A stretch of 64,000 bases of DNA from Anaeromyces robustus (lineage: Eukaryota > Neocallimastigomycota > Neocallimastigomycetes > Neocallimastigales > Neocallimastigaceae). Shown one piece after another: positions 28,169 through 41,828 of the stretch (position 1 is the first letter of the stretch; every line of letters starts with the position of its first letter). A model generated the notes under the pieces. It was not told the origin of the DNA, ran no database searches, and worked only from the letters and a program-made list of their open reading frames with translations. Position numbers and translations under genes: made by a program. The stretch lies in the NCBI GenBank assembly GCA_002104895.1, contig MCFG01000104.1, forward strand, positions 1 to 64,000, in the 5' to 3' direction.

Positions 28169-28620
28169 TTAAGGAACAAAAAAAAAATAAATGTTTTTGT
28201 TTTTAAAATTAATTATAATATTATTTTTTTTTAATTGTTAATTTTTTCATTTTGAAACTTTTTTTTGTTTGTTTGTTTGTATGATAAGATTAATTCTAAA
28301 ATATTTGAATTTTAAAAAACGATTTAAGGGTTACCTTTTTAAACAAATTGTTTCAATCTTATTTCAATTTTATTTATATTATGTGTTATTATATCCATAT
28401 TTATTTTATTTTATTTATTTAGTTAGTTATTATCATTATGTATATTTCGAAAAAAAAAAAAGGAAAAAAATAGTAATATATTTTCACAACAAAAATAAAA
28501 ATAAGCAATTAAATTAAAGAACAAAAAAAAAAGAGTTTTTGTTTTTAATATTAATTTATAATTAATTTTATTTTAATTGTTAATTACCATTTTGAAACTC
28601 TTTTTTTTTAAAATGACAAC

Positions 28621-28666
<46 letters not shown>

Positions 28667-28960
28667 CAAATATTTTGCATTTAATCTTAATATTCAAATT
28701 ATTCAAAATATAAATATACTTTTTATTATTTATTTTATGTGTTATGTGCATGTTTATTTTATTTTATTTTATTTTATTTTATTTATTTATTTATTCTATT
28801 TTATTTTATTTTATAAATTTTTTTTTATTATAATTGATGGTAATTGTTAAGTATTTGAAATTAAAAAAAAAAATTATACACATTTGAATATTTATTCATT
28901 TATTATTATTATATATATCGAAACAAATGAAAAAATATAACAATATATTATACTATTTTT
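28169..28960. repeat. Diverged tandem duplication in the Skp1-Skp1 spacer
   Basis: Two copies share the same order of landmarks: a GGAACAAAAAAA/AGAACAAAAAAA block (28171, 28518), TTTTTGTTTTTAA, TTTTAATTGTTAAT, CATTTTGAAACT (28248 and 28589), TTATGTGTTAT (28378 and 28734) and a TATCGAAA block (28445, 28916). The unit is roughly 350-450 bases. Neither copy appears to code. Confidence 0.5.
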
Positions 28961-29128
28961 TGGAAGATTTTTTGAATATTAAAATATACAAATTTTAATA
29001 TTCATATATTAATTTGTAACATTAATTTTTATGTATTTTCATTACTAATATTATTTAATAGAGATAAAAAATAAACTATTATTTGAAAAAAAAAGCAAAG
29101 AAATAATATATAATAAAATTCAATAAAT

Positions 29129-29572
29129 TTATTCTTTGCCTTCACCTTCTGGATATGGAATATTAAAGTATTCTCTAATATCTTCAGCAGTCTTTCCTCT
29201 AATGTTATCAGCGATATGTCTGCAAGTTAAATTTAAGAGAGTTTTGATATCCATATAATTAGCAGCTAAAGCAGTGTCGAATAATACTTCCTTTGATGTG
29301 AATCTTTCTAAATATTCTTGATCCCAAGAATCTCTGTTTTCATCATCATCATAATCGTATTCATCAATTTTATCATCACGGTGATGTTCACAGTATTCAA
29401 TAACTTTTTCTAAAATTTCACCAGTAACATTTGGAAGTGGAATGTTTTCATTATCATTTTCATCAACATCTTCTAACATATTACTTATAAGAGTTGATTT
29501 AATGGCAATATCTTTATCAATCTTAAAAACCTTACCATCGCTACTTTCTAAGTTTACTTTGATTTCAGTCAT
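29129..29572 (-). CDS. Skp1 paralogue, intronless and shortened at the C-terminus
   Basis: A single exon of 147 residues. The POZ part and helices up to NLTCRHIADNIRGKTAEDI align well with the spliced Skp1 at 25136-26013. A D/E/Y-rich insert (YDYDDDENRD) lies in the acidic loop. After EDIREYFNI the protein ends in PYPEGEGKE, so the final segment (FTPEEEEQ...ENEW in the other copy) is missing. In known SCF structures that C-terminal helix packs on the F-box, so this copy should bind F-box proteins differently, if at all. The complete lack of introns next to a 3-exon paralogue suggests a retrocopy or intron gain in the other copy. The open frame without stops argues that it is used. Confidence 0.9.
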   Translation of the reverse strand: MTEIKVNLESSDGKVFKIDKDIAIKSTLISNMLEDVDENDNENIPLPNVTGEILEKVIEYCEHHRDDKIDEYDYDDDENRDSWDQEYLERFTSKEVLFDTALAANYMDIKTLLNLTCRHIADNIRGKTAEDIREYFNIPYPEGEGKE

Positions 29573-31221
29573 TTTTTTTATATTTGTCTAAATTATATTT
29601 TCATTTTTATTTAAATATATATCAAAGAAAAAAAAAAATTAATAATCTTTTTTTAAAAAAATAGGTAATCTAAATTGTTTATTTATCATTTAATTTCTTT
29701 TTCTAAAAAAAAAATATGTAACCATTATTCATATATATATTCATCATTTATATATATTATTAATTTTATATAATTTTACTTATTTATTTTTTTTTTTTTA
29801 TTACTTATTATATAAAGTTATAAAATCTTATACCTTTTAAAAAATATTTTATTATTTATGTATTTATATAAATATTGATTTTAAATAGTATACACTTTTT
29901 TTATAAAAAAAAAAATAAATAAATAAAAAAATGAAAATTTGCTGCTTTTATTTATTTCACAAATTAATAATAATTTACAATATAATTAATAAATTATTGA
30001 GTACAAGTAATTAAATAAAGTTTTAAATAGTAATTTTATTTGTCCATGAACATGAAAATAAATTAATAATTTTATGCTATTATATATAAAAAAATTATCA
30101 GAAAAATTGAAATAAAAGAAAAAAAAATCAAATACTAAAGAAACAAAGTTGTAGTTCTATTATTTGACTTAACCTATATATAGAGTACTCTTTTATATAA
30201 TAGTTTCTTTTTATTATTACTTGGTTGTTGTTGTTATTTAATAAGTAATTCAAATGTTAAAAAATAATTTATATATTTTTTCATAAAATGGTTATAATAA
30301 TAATATATTTAATATATTTTTTTCATAAAATGGTCATAATAATAATATATTTAAAATAAATATGTATAACTTTTTAATAAAGATTAATTAAATGGACATA
30401 ATATTTTATTGAATTATATACCTAACCTTTTATGTGGTTAAGATTGAATTTATATTACTTTAATTAAAATTATTGGTTATGAAAATTACATAGTTGTACG
30501 AATATTATTAAATAATGTATATGTAATGTTGAATATTTATAATATATAAAAATTACTTTCTATAATAAAAAAATAAATCAGCTAAAAATTGTTAAAAAGG
30601 TATACCACACAATTTTTTTTTTCAGAACATTCTTTTATATGTATTTGATCAACACTTATCTATTAATAATAACTTGGTCCACTTTCTACATTAAAATAAG
30701 TATATCTCTGAAACATTCTCTCAATTAAATTAATACTTCTGATATAAATGCTAAAAATTAAAATATTTTCCTTTTATTTATAGTCTTTATTATATTAATA
30801 CAATGGAATATATTAATGCATCTGAATTAAATTTTTTTCCAAAATTTGGATTAATAAAAATAAAAAAAAAAAAAAAAAAAAAACTATAAAATTATGTTTA
30901 CAAAGTAAATGGAAGGTTACGAGTCGATGTTTCTTATGATAATATTGTGACAATTATTGGGTATATTCAGTTGTGTATGATTACTGTTATAATAATGCTG
31001 CTATATTATTCTGTATTAATAATTTTTATTATGTGTCACATATATAATTTTGCTAATATTTTGTTAAAAGTTTTTCTAATTTAATAACCAAAATGAAAAA
31101 AAAAAATTTAGTTGTTAAATTAAAACACAAAAACAATAATATTTTATTTATTTTATTTTATGGTAATAAATACTAAGAATTTTAATATACTTATAAAATA
31201 TTTCAAAAGTCTTCTAAATAT

Positions 31222-31281
<60 letters not shown>

Positions 31282-31968
31282 ATTTAGAAATTTATAATGT
31301 AGAGTTTATTATTGTGGTTTATTATTTATTAATTTTTTTATTTTTTATTTTTTTTTTTTAACTATTATAATTTTTGATTATTTTATTTCTATTTTGTGTA
31401 TTAAATAATAAATAATTTTTTGAATGTGCTTGTTAATATTTTTTTTTTTACTCTCTATGATATTATTGTTATTTTTTTATTTTTTTTATTTCATTATGGA
31501 AAAAAATTTTTTTTTCCTTTTTTTATATAAATCTTTTCATAAAAACATATAAATTTATTTTATAAAAAAAAACAAAAAAATAACAAAATCAAAGGTAAAA
31601 ATGTTAATAATATAATGATTTTTGAAATATATTTAATAATATATAATTTTATTAATAATGGCTTATTATTATTAAAGAAAAATTATATTATAAATATGAA
31701 AAAAAAATTATTTTTAATTTTTTTTTATTTATAAGTTTTTAGTTTTTTAGTAGATTATACTGATGGGTGATTAAATAAATGTGTAAAATAAAAAAGCTAA
31801 CTCATGTCTATATTTTATTTATAATTAAATTATTCAATATTTTTTAATAATTTATTATTACTATTATTATTATTCTTTAAATTATTAAAAATACACATAT
31901 ATATATTTTTTAATTTTTATTGCATTTTAATATATTTTTATTTTTATTATTATTATTAAAACAGATGT
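29573..31968. other. AT-rich spacer, with a more complex patch at 30595-31090
   Basis: This holds the promoter side of the shortened Skp1 gene and the 3' side of the Hsp40 gene. A 35-base tandem duplication (TTTCATAAAATGG...) lies at about 30280-30355, and an (AAAT)n array at 31219-31282. The patch 30595-31090 has higher complexity than its surroundings and may be a decayed coding sequence, but I cannot name it. Confidence 0.45.
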
Positions 31969-32271
31969 CTATTGTTGGGCACATTGTACTTGTGGACCGC
32001 CTCTTTCATCATCATCATCATCCATATCATTTCTTTCTTGGGATCTTGAATTTGGTTCATAATTTGACATAACGACTTCATCAACAATAGCATTAGATGG
32101 AATCTTTTCATTAGTCTTTTTTGGAAGAACATCTTTAAGGATTTTAGCTTTTTCATCATTATACCATTCTGTATTTGGAAATTCAATTTCGAATTTAACG
32201 AATAAATTACCCTTATCGAATGGGTTTTTATAAGTTGGCATACCTTCATTTTGTATACATTTAGTTTGATC

Positions 32272-32334
<63 letters not shown>

Positions 32335-32921
32335 CATTGGCATTTAGATCATTATTATTTGTTTTGATATTAAATTTTTTTATATATTGTATATTTACAT
32401 TAAATTAGAAAAAAAAAATTTTTTATTTAGTATGAAAAATACATATAACTATATATTTATTAAATTTAATTTATTTTTTTATAAAATATAAATATTAAAA
32501 TAATATTTTGTATAATGAAAACTACCTGGTTTTATTATTTCTCCTGGTATTATAGAAACCTTTAAGTATCTATCATCTAAGTGTTTAATATTAAATGTAC
32601 CACCAGTTAAAGCAGTAAGTAAATCAATCTTTTGGTTGTAATATAAATCTCTACCCTTTCTTTTGAATAAGTCGTGAGGCTTCTCTTTAATAATTATAAC
32701 AACATCACCAGTTTCAACACCTGGAGCTTGATCAGCTTCACCAGTAAATGTAATTTGTTGACCATCACTCATACCTTTATCAACAGGAACTTCTATAATC
32801 TGTTGATTATTAACATATACAATAATAAATTAATTAATTAATTAATTAATTAATTAATAAATTAATAATTTAATAAACAAACAAACAAACAAACAAACAA
32901 ACAAACAAACAAACAAACAAA

Positions 32922-33020
<99 letters not shown>

Positions 33021-34207
33021 AATAATAAATAGTATTAATTATTACTTAAACTTCTAAATTAAGAATTTTTAGAAGCTTTAGAAGTTTTACTATCAATAAA
33101 GTTTATTTATTTATCTATACATTTAAAAATATGAAATTTTTTTTAGAATAATATATATATATATATTACCTTAGTTTCTTGTACAACTTTCTTACTGTGA
33201 CAAGTCTTACATTCTAATTTTTTATTAATAATCTCACCAGTACCATTACATGTTGGACAACTAGTTTGATATTGTTGAATCATTGGACCAATTTGTCTTC
33301 TAACAAATTTTACACCACGACCATTACAATCTTGACAATTTTTAACAGCACCTTCTTCACCACCTTTACCATTACAAGCTTTACAAATAACGTTACGTTT
33401 TATTGAAAGTTTGAACACTTTACCCTTATATAAATCTTCTAATGAAACCTTTAATGGATGAACAACATCCTTACCACGACGTGGTCCACTATTTCTAGAA
33501 CCACTATTAAAACCAAAGAATGAAGCGAATAAATCATCTGGATTCATACCCATACCAGAAGCATCACCACTTAATCCTTCTTCACCAACTAATATAATTT
33601 TATAATAAACATTTTTGAAATAAGGAAAAAAATTATTAGTATATTATAAAAAAATACATATTTTCACATATCAAAATAAAAATTCACGTAAAAAAAAAAA
33701 GAAAAAGCAAAAAAAAAAAAAAAGAAAAGAAATAATATTATTATATTAATAAAAAAATAAAATAATAAAAAAAGAAAAAAAAAAAAGAAATAACATTATT
33801 ATATTGATTAAAAAACTTACAGTTATCATATGTTTCTCTTTTTTGTGGATCTGATAAGATTTCATAAGCGTGTGAAATATCTTTGAATTTATCAGCACCG
33901 TTTGGATTCTATTATATTAATTTGTTTAAATATTTAAGAATTAGATAATAATATTAAATATTACTGTTTTAGATTTTAAAAAAAGCATTATTTATTATTC
34001 ATTTTATAAAAAAATAAAATAATATCTTTATATGCTTTTTTATAAGTTTTACTTTTTTTGTATAAATAATATTTAATTATTGATATTAATAGTTACTTTA
34101 TCTGGGTGGTATTTTAAAGCTAATTTTCTGTAAGCCTTTTTTAATTCATTTTCAGTAGCTTCTGGTGAAACACCTAAAGTATCATATAATTTTGTATCTT
34201 TAACCAT
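31969..34207 (-). CDS. YDJ1: Type I Hsp40 co-chaperone (Ydj1/DNAJA1 type)
   Basis: The five exons (34207-34097, 33908-33821, 33588-33170, 32799-32526, 32270-31969) give 397 residues, the same as human DNAJA1. It stimulates Hsp70 ATPase and delivers unfolded clients in the cytosol. The J-domain (1-66) has HPD at 34-36. A short G/F-like linker is followed by the zinc region with CKAC (135-138), CQDC (151-154), CPTC (177-180) and CKTC (193-196), then the two C-terminal beta domains. The last four residues CAQQ form a CaaX box; a final Gln favours farnesylation, as in yeast Ydj1, which tethers part of the pool to ER membranes. The last intron ends in an (AAT)n run directly against the acceptor AAAG, which makes a false poly-Asn reading frame. 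The identity is secure. Confidence 0.97.
32281..32331. repeat. (TTA)n microsatellite abutting a 3' splice site
   Basis: Sense strand (AAT)n in the last intron of the Hsp40 gene ends only four bases before the exon. It has no pyrimidine tract between repeat and AG. Confidence 0.85.
32830..33020. repeat. Compound (TTAA)n-(AAAC)n-(AAAT)n array in an Hsp40 intron
   Basis: The order is TTAA units (32830-32865), AAAC units (32875-32920) and AAAT units (to 33020), all within the third intron of the Hsp40 gene. The same AAAC-to-AAAT junction recurs in an intron of the Gds1-APSES gene at 41646. Confidence 0.9.
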
Positions 34208-34723
34208 TTATGAATATAAATATTATATTTTATTGAACTTTAAAATATTAGAAATATTCAAAAAGGAATACTAAAAATAAATAGTGAAAAAAAAAAAAAA
34301 GAAATAATTAATTATTTAAATTTTATTAATTTTTATTACAAATAAATATAATGAAACAAACATAAATAATATAAAGTAATATATAAATATTTAATATCTT
34401 GTATCTATATATCTAACTTATTTTGATTTATATTTATTGTTATAAATCATTTAAATAACTTTTATTATACATATTATATTATTATATTACACTATAACTT
34501 TTATTATATCATATTATATTATACTATATTTTATTATAATGTACTATTTTATTATTTTATGAAAGGAATAATAAAATAATATTTACTTTTTAGATTAACT
34601 TTAAACAAAAGTATAAGAATAAAAAAAATTATTATAATAGAAATTTTTATAATTAGTTTTAAATTAAAAGTTAAAGTAGAAAACTTAAGAAAAAAAAAAA
34701 AGAAATTAATTTATATATAAATT

Positions 34724-34761
<38 letters not shown>

Positions 34762-34964
34762 ATTTTTAAAAAATATAAATAATAACAATTTTAAATTATT
34801 AAAATTAAAGTTATTCCTTTTATATTATAATAACAATATATAAATATATTATAATATAATCATATAAATTATCAAATAAAAAAAATATAATAATTATATT
34901 GATTATTATTTATTATTTACAAATTAAATATTAAATAGATATAGAAACTATTGAGTTATATTAG

Positions 34965-35027
<63 letters not shown>

Positions 35028-35029
35028 AA

Positions 35030-35080
<51 letters not shown>

Positions 35081-35993
35081 AAATTTAGTATTTTTAAATA
35101 TTAATATATACAAATATTGATTTGATTATTAATTAATTAATAAATTATTATTATTATTATTATAATTAATAAATTAATTAATAATAATATTTTTTTTTAA
35201 AAAAAGATCATTATATAATATGTATAATTATAATTATATATAATGTACTTTAAATAATTATATATTTTTTAATGAAAAACAAAAATGTTCTACAATTCTC
35301 TATCATTAAAAATTATATATAGGATCTAATATGATCAAAAGATAGATATTATAATATTAATAATACTCATAAGTTTTTATTGAAATAATTATTTTTTTAT
35401 TTATCTATTTTATTTTTCTTTTTTCCTTATATTAATAATAAAATATAATATCATATACATTATATTATTATTACATTACTGATTAATAATGTACAGGACT
35501 AATTATTAAAAGATCTATAAATAGGTGATACAAATAATACTAAAATAATGGAAGGTTAAAGAATTTTATTCTTCCATAATTTATTTTTTTTTCGATTATA
35601 TTCTATTAATTATTAATTAATTAGAATTATTTATTAAAATATATTGGTTAGATATATTAATTAAAATTTTTTATGTGGATTAAATAAAATAAATAAATAT
35701 TTACATAAATAAAAATAAATAAATAGAAAAATAATTAAATTAATAAATAAATTAATAAATTAATAAATAAATAAATAAATCATTGAATATTATTGAATAT
35801 TATTGAAAATAATAATAATTATAATATAATAATAAATTTTAATAATAATACCAAAACATTTTTAACTGTAACATTAAACTAATTAATAATAATAACTATT
35901 TATATGGATTGTGTTATTTTTATAATTAAAAATTTTATTTAAATATATTTATTTAGTTATTTTGGAATTTATTATAATGAATGAATGCAATGG

Positions 35994-36025
<32 letters not shown>

Positions 36026-36117
36026 GATATAAAAAGAATAGAATAAATTAAATAAATCTATAATAGCTTAAGAATTATTAAAAAATAAAAACAAAAATTT
36101 AATATTGAATAGAGAAT

Positions 36118-36152
<35 letters not shown>

Positions 36153-36367
36153 CTTATATAAATATATATATATTAATTATATATTTAATATCTTATATAT
36201 TATAATATCTTAAAATAATAAAGGCAAATTAATATATAATATATAATATGATTAAAATAGAAATTATTAAAAATAAATTAAAAATCAAATATTTATTATA
36301 TGTATATATATATATTGAATTTTTAAATATTTTTAATGTTTCATATATTTCATATATATATAATATT
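34208..36367. other. AT-rich spacer with (AAAT)n array and poly(A)/poly(T) tracts
   Basis: The promoter side of the Hsp40 gene is next to 34208. Long poly(T) at 34727-34760 and 36120-36152, poly(A) at 35993-36024 and a 117-base (AAAT)n array at 34965-35081 account for most structure. No gene is seen. Confidence 0.5.
34965..35081. repeat. (AAAT)n tetranucleotide array
   Basis: About 29 units with one shortened unit near 35028. Confidence 0.9.
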
Positions 36368-37899
36368 TTAACGAAAATCATCAAAACCATCATCACTCAC
36401 TATATCTATTTCTTCTTCTTCCTCTTCAATATGTTTTTTGTTTTTTGATTTCTTATGTAAAGATTGAATTTGAGTTTGAGTAATATTTGGTTTTGGAAGG
36501 TTTGTTGTTATTAAGTTAGATGGCAACGTTTGAATAACTATATTATTTGCTAAAGATTGAAGAGTAGAAGGTAGACCAGATGGGGTAGTAGAGGCTATAG
36601 ACGAAGATGCTGCTGATGCTGTTGGGTTTACTACAGATAATGCTGATACAAGTTTATTATCTAAAGGTAATGATGTTGATTTTGATAATAATCCAGCAGC
36701 AGCAGCATTAGATAGATTAACTGCTAGATCAAACTGATTTTGAATTGTGGAGGCATTATTTAATACATTATATGGCGTTTTAGTTCCTTGATTTGGTAAT
36801 ACTTTTCTGGGTATTGGGAACTTTGGTAATATAATTGGTTTATTCATTTTTTTTAAAAGTGATAAATTAATATTTTCTGTTATTAAAAATATTTGTTTTA
36901 TATATATATATAGATTGTGGTTAATAATTAAAATTTAATATACGATTTTTTTTTTTAAATATTTTTTGTTGTAATTTATATATATGTTTTACTTTTACTT
37001 ACCATTAATATTTGGGTTTAAAATACTATAATTTGGATATATTTTATTTTCTTTTGGTTTTATATTAATTAATTTTGATGTTGAAGAAGGTGTTGAAGCA
37101 ATTGTTGGAAAAAGAAATGCATTATTTAATAGATTTAATGAATTATTATAACTATTTTTTTTCGATCTTTTTTTACTAGAAAATTTCATTTCAGTTTTAA
37201 ATTCTGGTAAAAGTGCTAAATTTTGACTATTCTTAATGGCTTGTAAAATAGATGGACTTAATAATTCAGTAGTTGGTACAGAAGTTGTACTTTTTGTTGT
37301 TGCTGTATTATTCGATATTTTCTTTGAAAGATTTCTTATAGGTTTTGAAGATGAAGAAGATGAAGATGAAAGTTCAATTTTATTAGAAGAAGAATTATTG
37401 ACTACTGAAATATTTTTTTCTAATTTTGCATTTATGACGTTGCTATTTGTATTATTATTATTATTACTACTACTACTATTATTATTGTTATTATCACTAC
37501 TATTACTATTATTATTATTATTTGAATCATTAGTATTTAATATCTTATTAGATGAAACTTGAAATGATGTGGCTTGATCTTGATTATTAGCATTGTAATT
37601 AGTGTTAAAAGTATCATCTATATTAATAATACTACTATCATCTGAATCATTACTATTATTCGTTTCGCTTAAAATTTTTGAATTGTTTGATTGTGTTGAA
37701 TCTGATGTTAATGTAGTTCTTGATTTTTTTGTTACTCTTTTCTTTTTAATATTTATTGATAAAGGTAAGATTGGTTCATTAATTAAATGTGAATTATTCT
37801 TGTTATTATTTAAATCTGACAATTCATTTTGTTTTTTTGTTATACTACTTTTTCTATGTTTCTTAGTGGCTTAATAATATTAAATTTTTAAATATATAA

Positions 37900-37946
<47 letters not shown>

Positions 37947-38011
37947 GTAAATTATTTGATATATTATATTGTATATTTTTATATTCTTATATTTTTATAT
38001 TTTATATTTTA

Positions 38012-38056
<45 letters not shown>

Positions 38057-39370
38057 TGTTTACAATTATTATCATTATATATTATATATTACTATTATTT
38101 ACCTTTTTCATGTGATGTGGTAAGATCAAGAGTTATTGGTTTTATACGACTTTCTGAAGATGAAGATAAATTATCTTTATTATCAAGCTTAATTCTTTTG
38201 GATGAACTTGAAGAATTTGAAGAGGGTTTACGAATAATAATTTTTTTACCATTTTCATTACTTATACTTTCGTTTATATCTAAATTTATATCATCTTCTT
38301 TTAAATCATTATTTAAATTGTCGTATAAATGATCATTATTTATATTCATACTTAAATTCATTTCCTCATCAGAACTATTAATATCAACAATAATATCGCT
38401 TTCTTCTTCATCATCATCTATGTTTATATTATTGCTTTCCTCTTCGGATTTATTATTGTCAATAATTACATTTACTCTTTTACCACTAGACTTTTTAGTT
38501 CTTTTCTTTTTTTTCGTTGTTTTTGCTGTTGTAGTAGTTGAAGTATTAGTAGTTGTGGCTGTAAGAGGTGGTGGGGATGAATAATATTCAGATGAATGCT
38601 TAAAAATAACTTTAGCATTTACATTTGCTTTTTTCTTTTTTCTTGAATATGATTGTAATTGAGATTCTGATTTTTTGTTTTGTTTTTCCTTTTCAACAGT
38701 AAATTTTCTTTTTCTTGATGTTACATTTTTTGAATTTTCCTTTGAATCTTTCTTTTTGTTAGAATGACGTTCTTTTTTATTATTTTCTTTGAGAGATAAA
38801 GAAGGTAAATCATTATGATCTTGATTTATTTCATCTATGAAATAGTTAGTAGATTCCACTGAGTTAAATCGCCTAATTTTACCACCTGCAATTCTAGGTT
38901 TCAATGACCACATATTTTCAAGGTAATTTTCAGAATCTAAATAATAACTATCACTACTATCATCATCTACTATATTAATAATATTTTTATCTGATTCACT
39001 AATTTCATTATCATCTAAATCACTATCATTATTATCATCATATTCCATATCTTCAATATCTTCATCATATTCTTCATCTTCATCAACATCCTCTTCCTCT
39101 TCATCATCATCGTCTTCATCATCTCTATCATAATTATCAATTTCATTTTTATTATCATTAATTTTATTTTTATTAGAATTATCATCACTTTTGTTAATAT
39201 TTGACTGATCTTCTGATATATATCCATTCTTTGACAACAATCCTACTTCATTACTACTCTCATTTTGATCTTCTTCATCTTCTGAAGAAGACGATAAGAA
39301 TAGTAAATTATGTTCATTTTCTTTTTCTGAATCTTTTGACAAAAATATATAATAATTATAATTATAATAA

Positions 39371-39401
<31 letters not shown>

Positions 39402-41688
39402 AAAAATAATTAATATATAAGTCTTTGTTATTTTCCATTTATTTATTTATTTATTTATTTATTTTTCATACTTACCATTGTCACTATTTGATATATTGCT
39501 TTTATCTTTATTTACGTTAATATTTTTATCTGTAGTTGTAGTAGAATCATTTAAAAGTGATATATTTTGAAATTTTTCATTTGTTAAGCTTGCTAAAGTA
39601 GAATTTAAAACTGTACTTTCATTTTTTTTAGTAATTCGGACAGGAAATTTCTTTAATCTTTTCATTTTATGCGTTGTTTTCATTAACTGAGATATACTAC
39701 TAGGTTTATTATTTTTACTAATCTGAGTGACAGAATTTTCAAATGCTAATTGAAGATCATTTGTTGATGGTGTTGTAGTTGATAATGGTGTTATTGTTGT
39801 AGCTAAGGATGGAAATCTTAATGGTAATGTTGGTATCGCTGTAAAATCTGTAGTGGATGGTGTAGTTATTAATGGTGTTGTTGTCAAAGCATCAGCAGCA
39901 GCAGCAGCGGCGGCAACAGCGGCAACAGCTGCTGCTGTTGTAGATGATACTAAGTTTGTTGCCGATGTGGTAGTTGTTGTTGTCACTGATGCTTTATTTG
40001 ATGAAGAAGTAGTAGTTGAAGAAGGTATTAAAACTGAATTAATTGCTGTGGATAACATTGATTTTGTATTAGTTTGTGTTTTACTAGATAAATCTGAATT
40101 GGTATTAGTACTAGTATTGGAATTAGTGGCATCATTATTATTACTTTTCTTTAAAAGTGTTGCATTTGATGTTAATGATGTTTTTGATGGTATAGTAGAA
40201 TTAATATTTGTATTTGTGGTAGTACTTATTGGAAGTGAAAGAGAAGCATAAGGAAATTGTTTTAGTAATAATGATAAAGCAGTAGGATTTGAAAATAATG
40301 GATTTGCTCCCAATAAATTTCCTTTATTTAAAAGTAATCTATCAGAATTAAGAGCCATGTTTCTTAAATTTAATGCGGTTTGTAAAGAATTTGTTGGTGC
40401 TTTCATAGATATTGGAATTTCTTTTGATTTTCCATTATTATTAGTTTTAGTTGTATTAGAATTAGTATCAACAGAGGAAGTTAAATTTAGAGTAGTTGAA
40501 GATAAAGCAGGAGAAGAGTTTGATGTTGAAGTGGTAGCTGCTGTACCTGTACCTGTAGATGTAGATGTGTTAGTAATATATGATGATGATAAAGCAGCAA
40601 TACTATTTTTAATGTCTAAAAGTGGATTTGATGCTAAAGGTAATGGTAATGGAATAACTGATAAAGTGTCTGATAATGGGAAATAATCTCTTAAGTTATC
40701 ACTTAAGAAAACTGATAGTTTTGAGTCTAAACTACAAGTTCTAGCTAATTCTCTCGCTCGATTTAATGGAATCCACGTACCAAATAATCCATTGGAATGT
40801 TTACGGATACGAACTCTTTTACTTTCAAGTGATAATACTATTGACCTATTTTGATCACTTTCTACACCACCTGCTGTTAATAGAAGGGTTCCATTAACCA
40901 TATCATTATTATAAATTCTAAGAAGAGGTATTAATGGAGGCTGAGTTATAGAACTATCTGAACTTTCTAAAATATCCATATTTACAGGTATTAAACACAT
41001 ATATACTTTAACATTTTCAATGACGGTAATCCATATTGCTGGGTCTGTTGTAGGGGTAGATTCCATTAATGTTAATTTTGTAACATCAAAGTTTGGTAAT
41101 TGGAATGGTAACATTGGTGTTTTCTTTGGTATAATATTATTTTTATTATTTTCATTCAAGGATGAATTGTTAGATTTACCATCATTAATTTTTGAATTAG
41201 ATGAAGAATCATGAATTTTATTATCATTTGACACGTTATTATTTGATTTTCCTTTATTTATTTGTTTTTTATTAATATTTATGTTATCTTCTGCTTCTTC
41301 ATACTTAATAAAGTTTTGACCAATGAAATAAGGCTCTGTTGTTTTTTGTAATTTAATATTTAATGTTGAAGTATCAGATGAAATTGGGGTATTTTTAATT
41401 TTAATTTCATCTTTTATAACATTTTGTTTGTTTTTAACTTTATTAGTTAGGAAAGAATGTAAATATTCACTGATATTTAGCTGTTCAACTAAAATTCGAA
41501 AATAATTATTAGGTATCCTGTAATAAAAATAAAAAGAAATAATAGATGAAGATTTAAATTTTAATAATGATAATATTTATAAAATATATTGAAAAAAAAT
41601 ATTAACATTAATTATAACAATAATAAACATATTAATAATATTTTAAAACAAACAAACAAACAAACAAACAAACAAACAAACAAACAAA

Positions 41689-41749
<61 letters not shown>

Positions 41750-41779
41750 AATTAATTAATTAATTAAATAAACATATAA

Positions 41780-41828
<49 letters not shown>

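Larger units (their letters stand above)
26014..29128. other. Spacer between the two Skp1 genes
   Basis: Nothing coding is recognised. It contains a (TTTATAA)n heptamer array (26271-26388) and a diverged direct duplication (28169-28500 versus 28513-28960), both listed separately. The 5' flank of the spliced Skp1 copy lies at its left end. Confidence 0.5.

Noticed and set aside
28269-28517. 82-codon plus-strand frame
   Set aside because: It lies inside the diverged noncoding duplication and the second copy does not keep the frame.
31969-32343. A frame starting MPMINNN that looks like an Asn-rich protein
   Set aside because: The poly-Asn part is intronic (AAT)n; only the part from 32270 downward is the last exon of the Hsp40 gene.
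39853-40686. Val/Ala-rich plus-strand frames
   Set aside because: They are antisense shadows of exon 3 of the Gds1-APSES gene.
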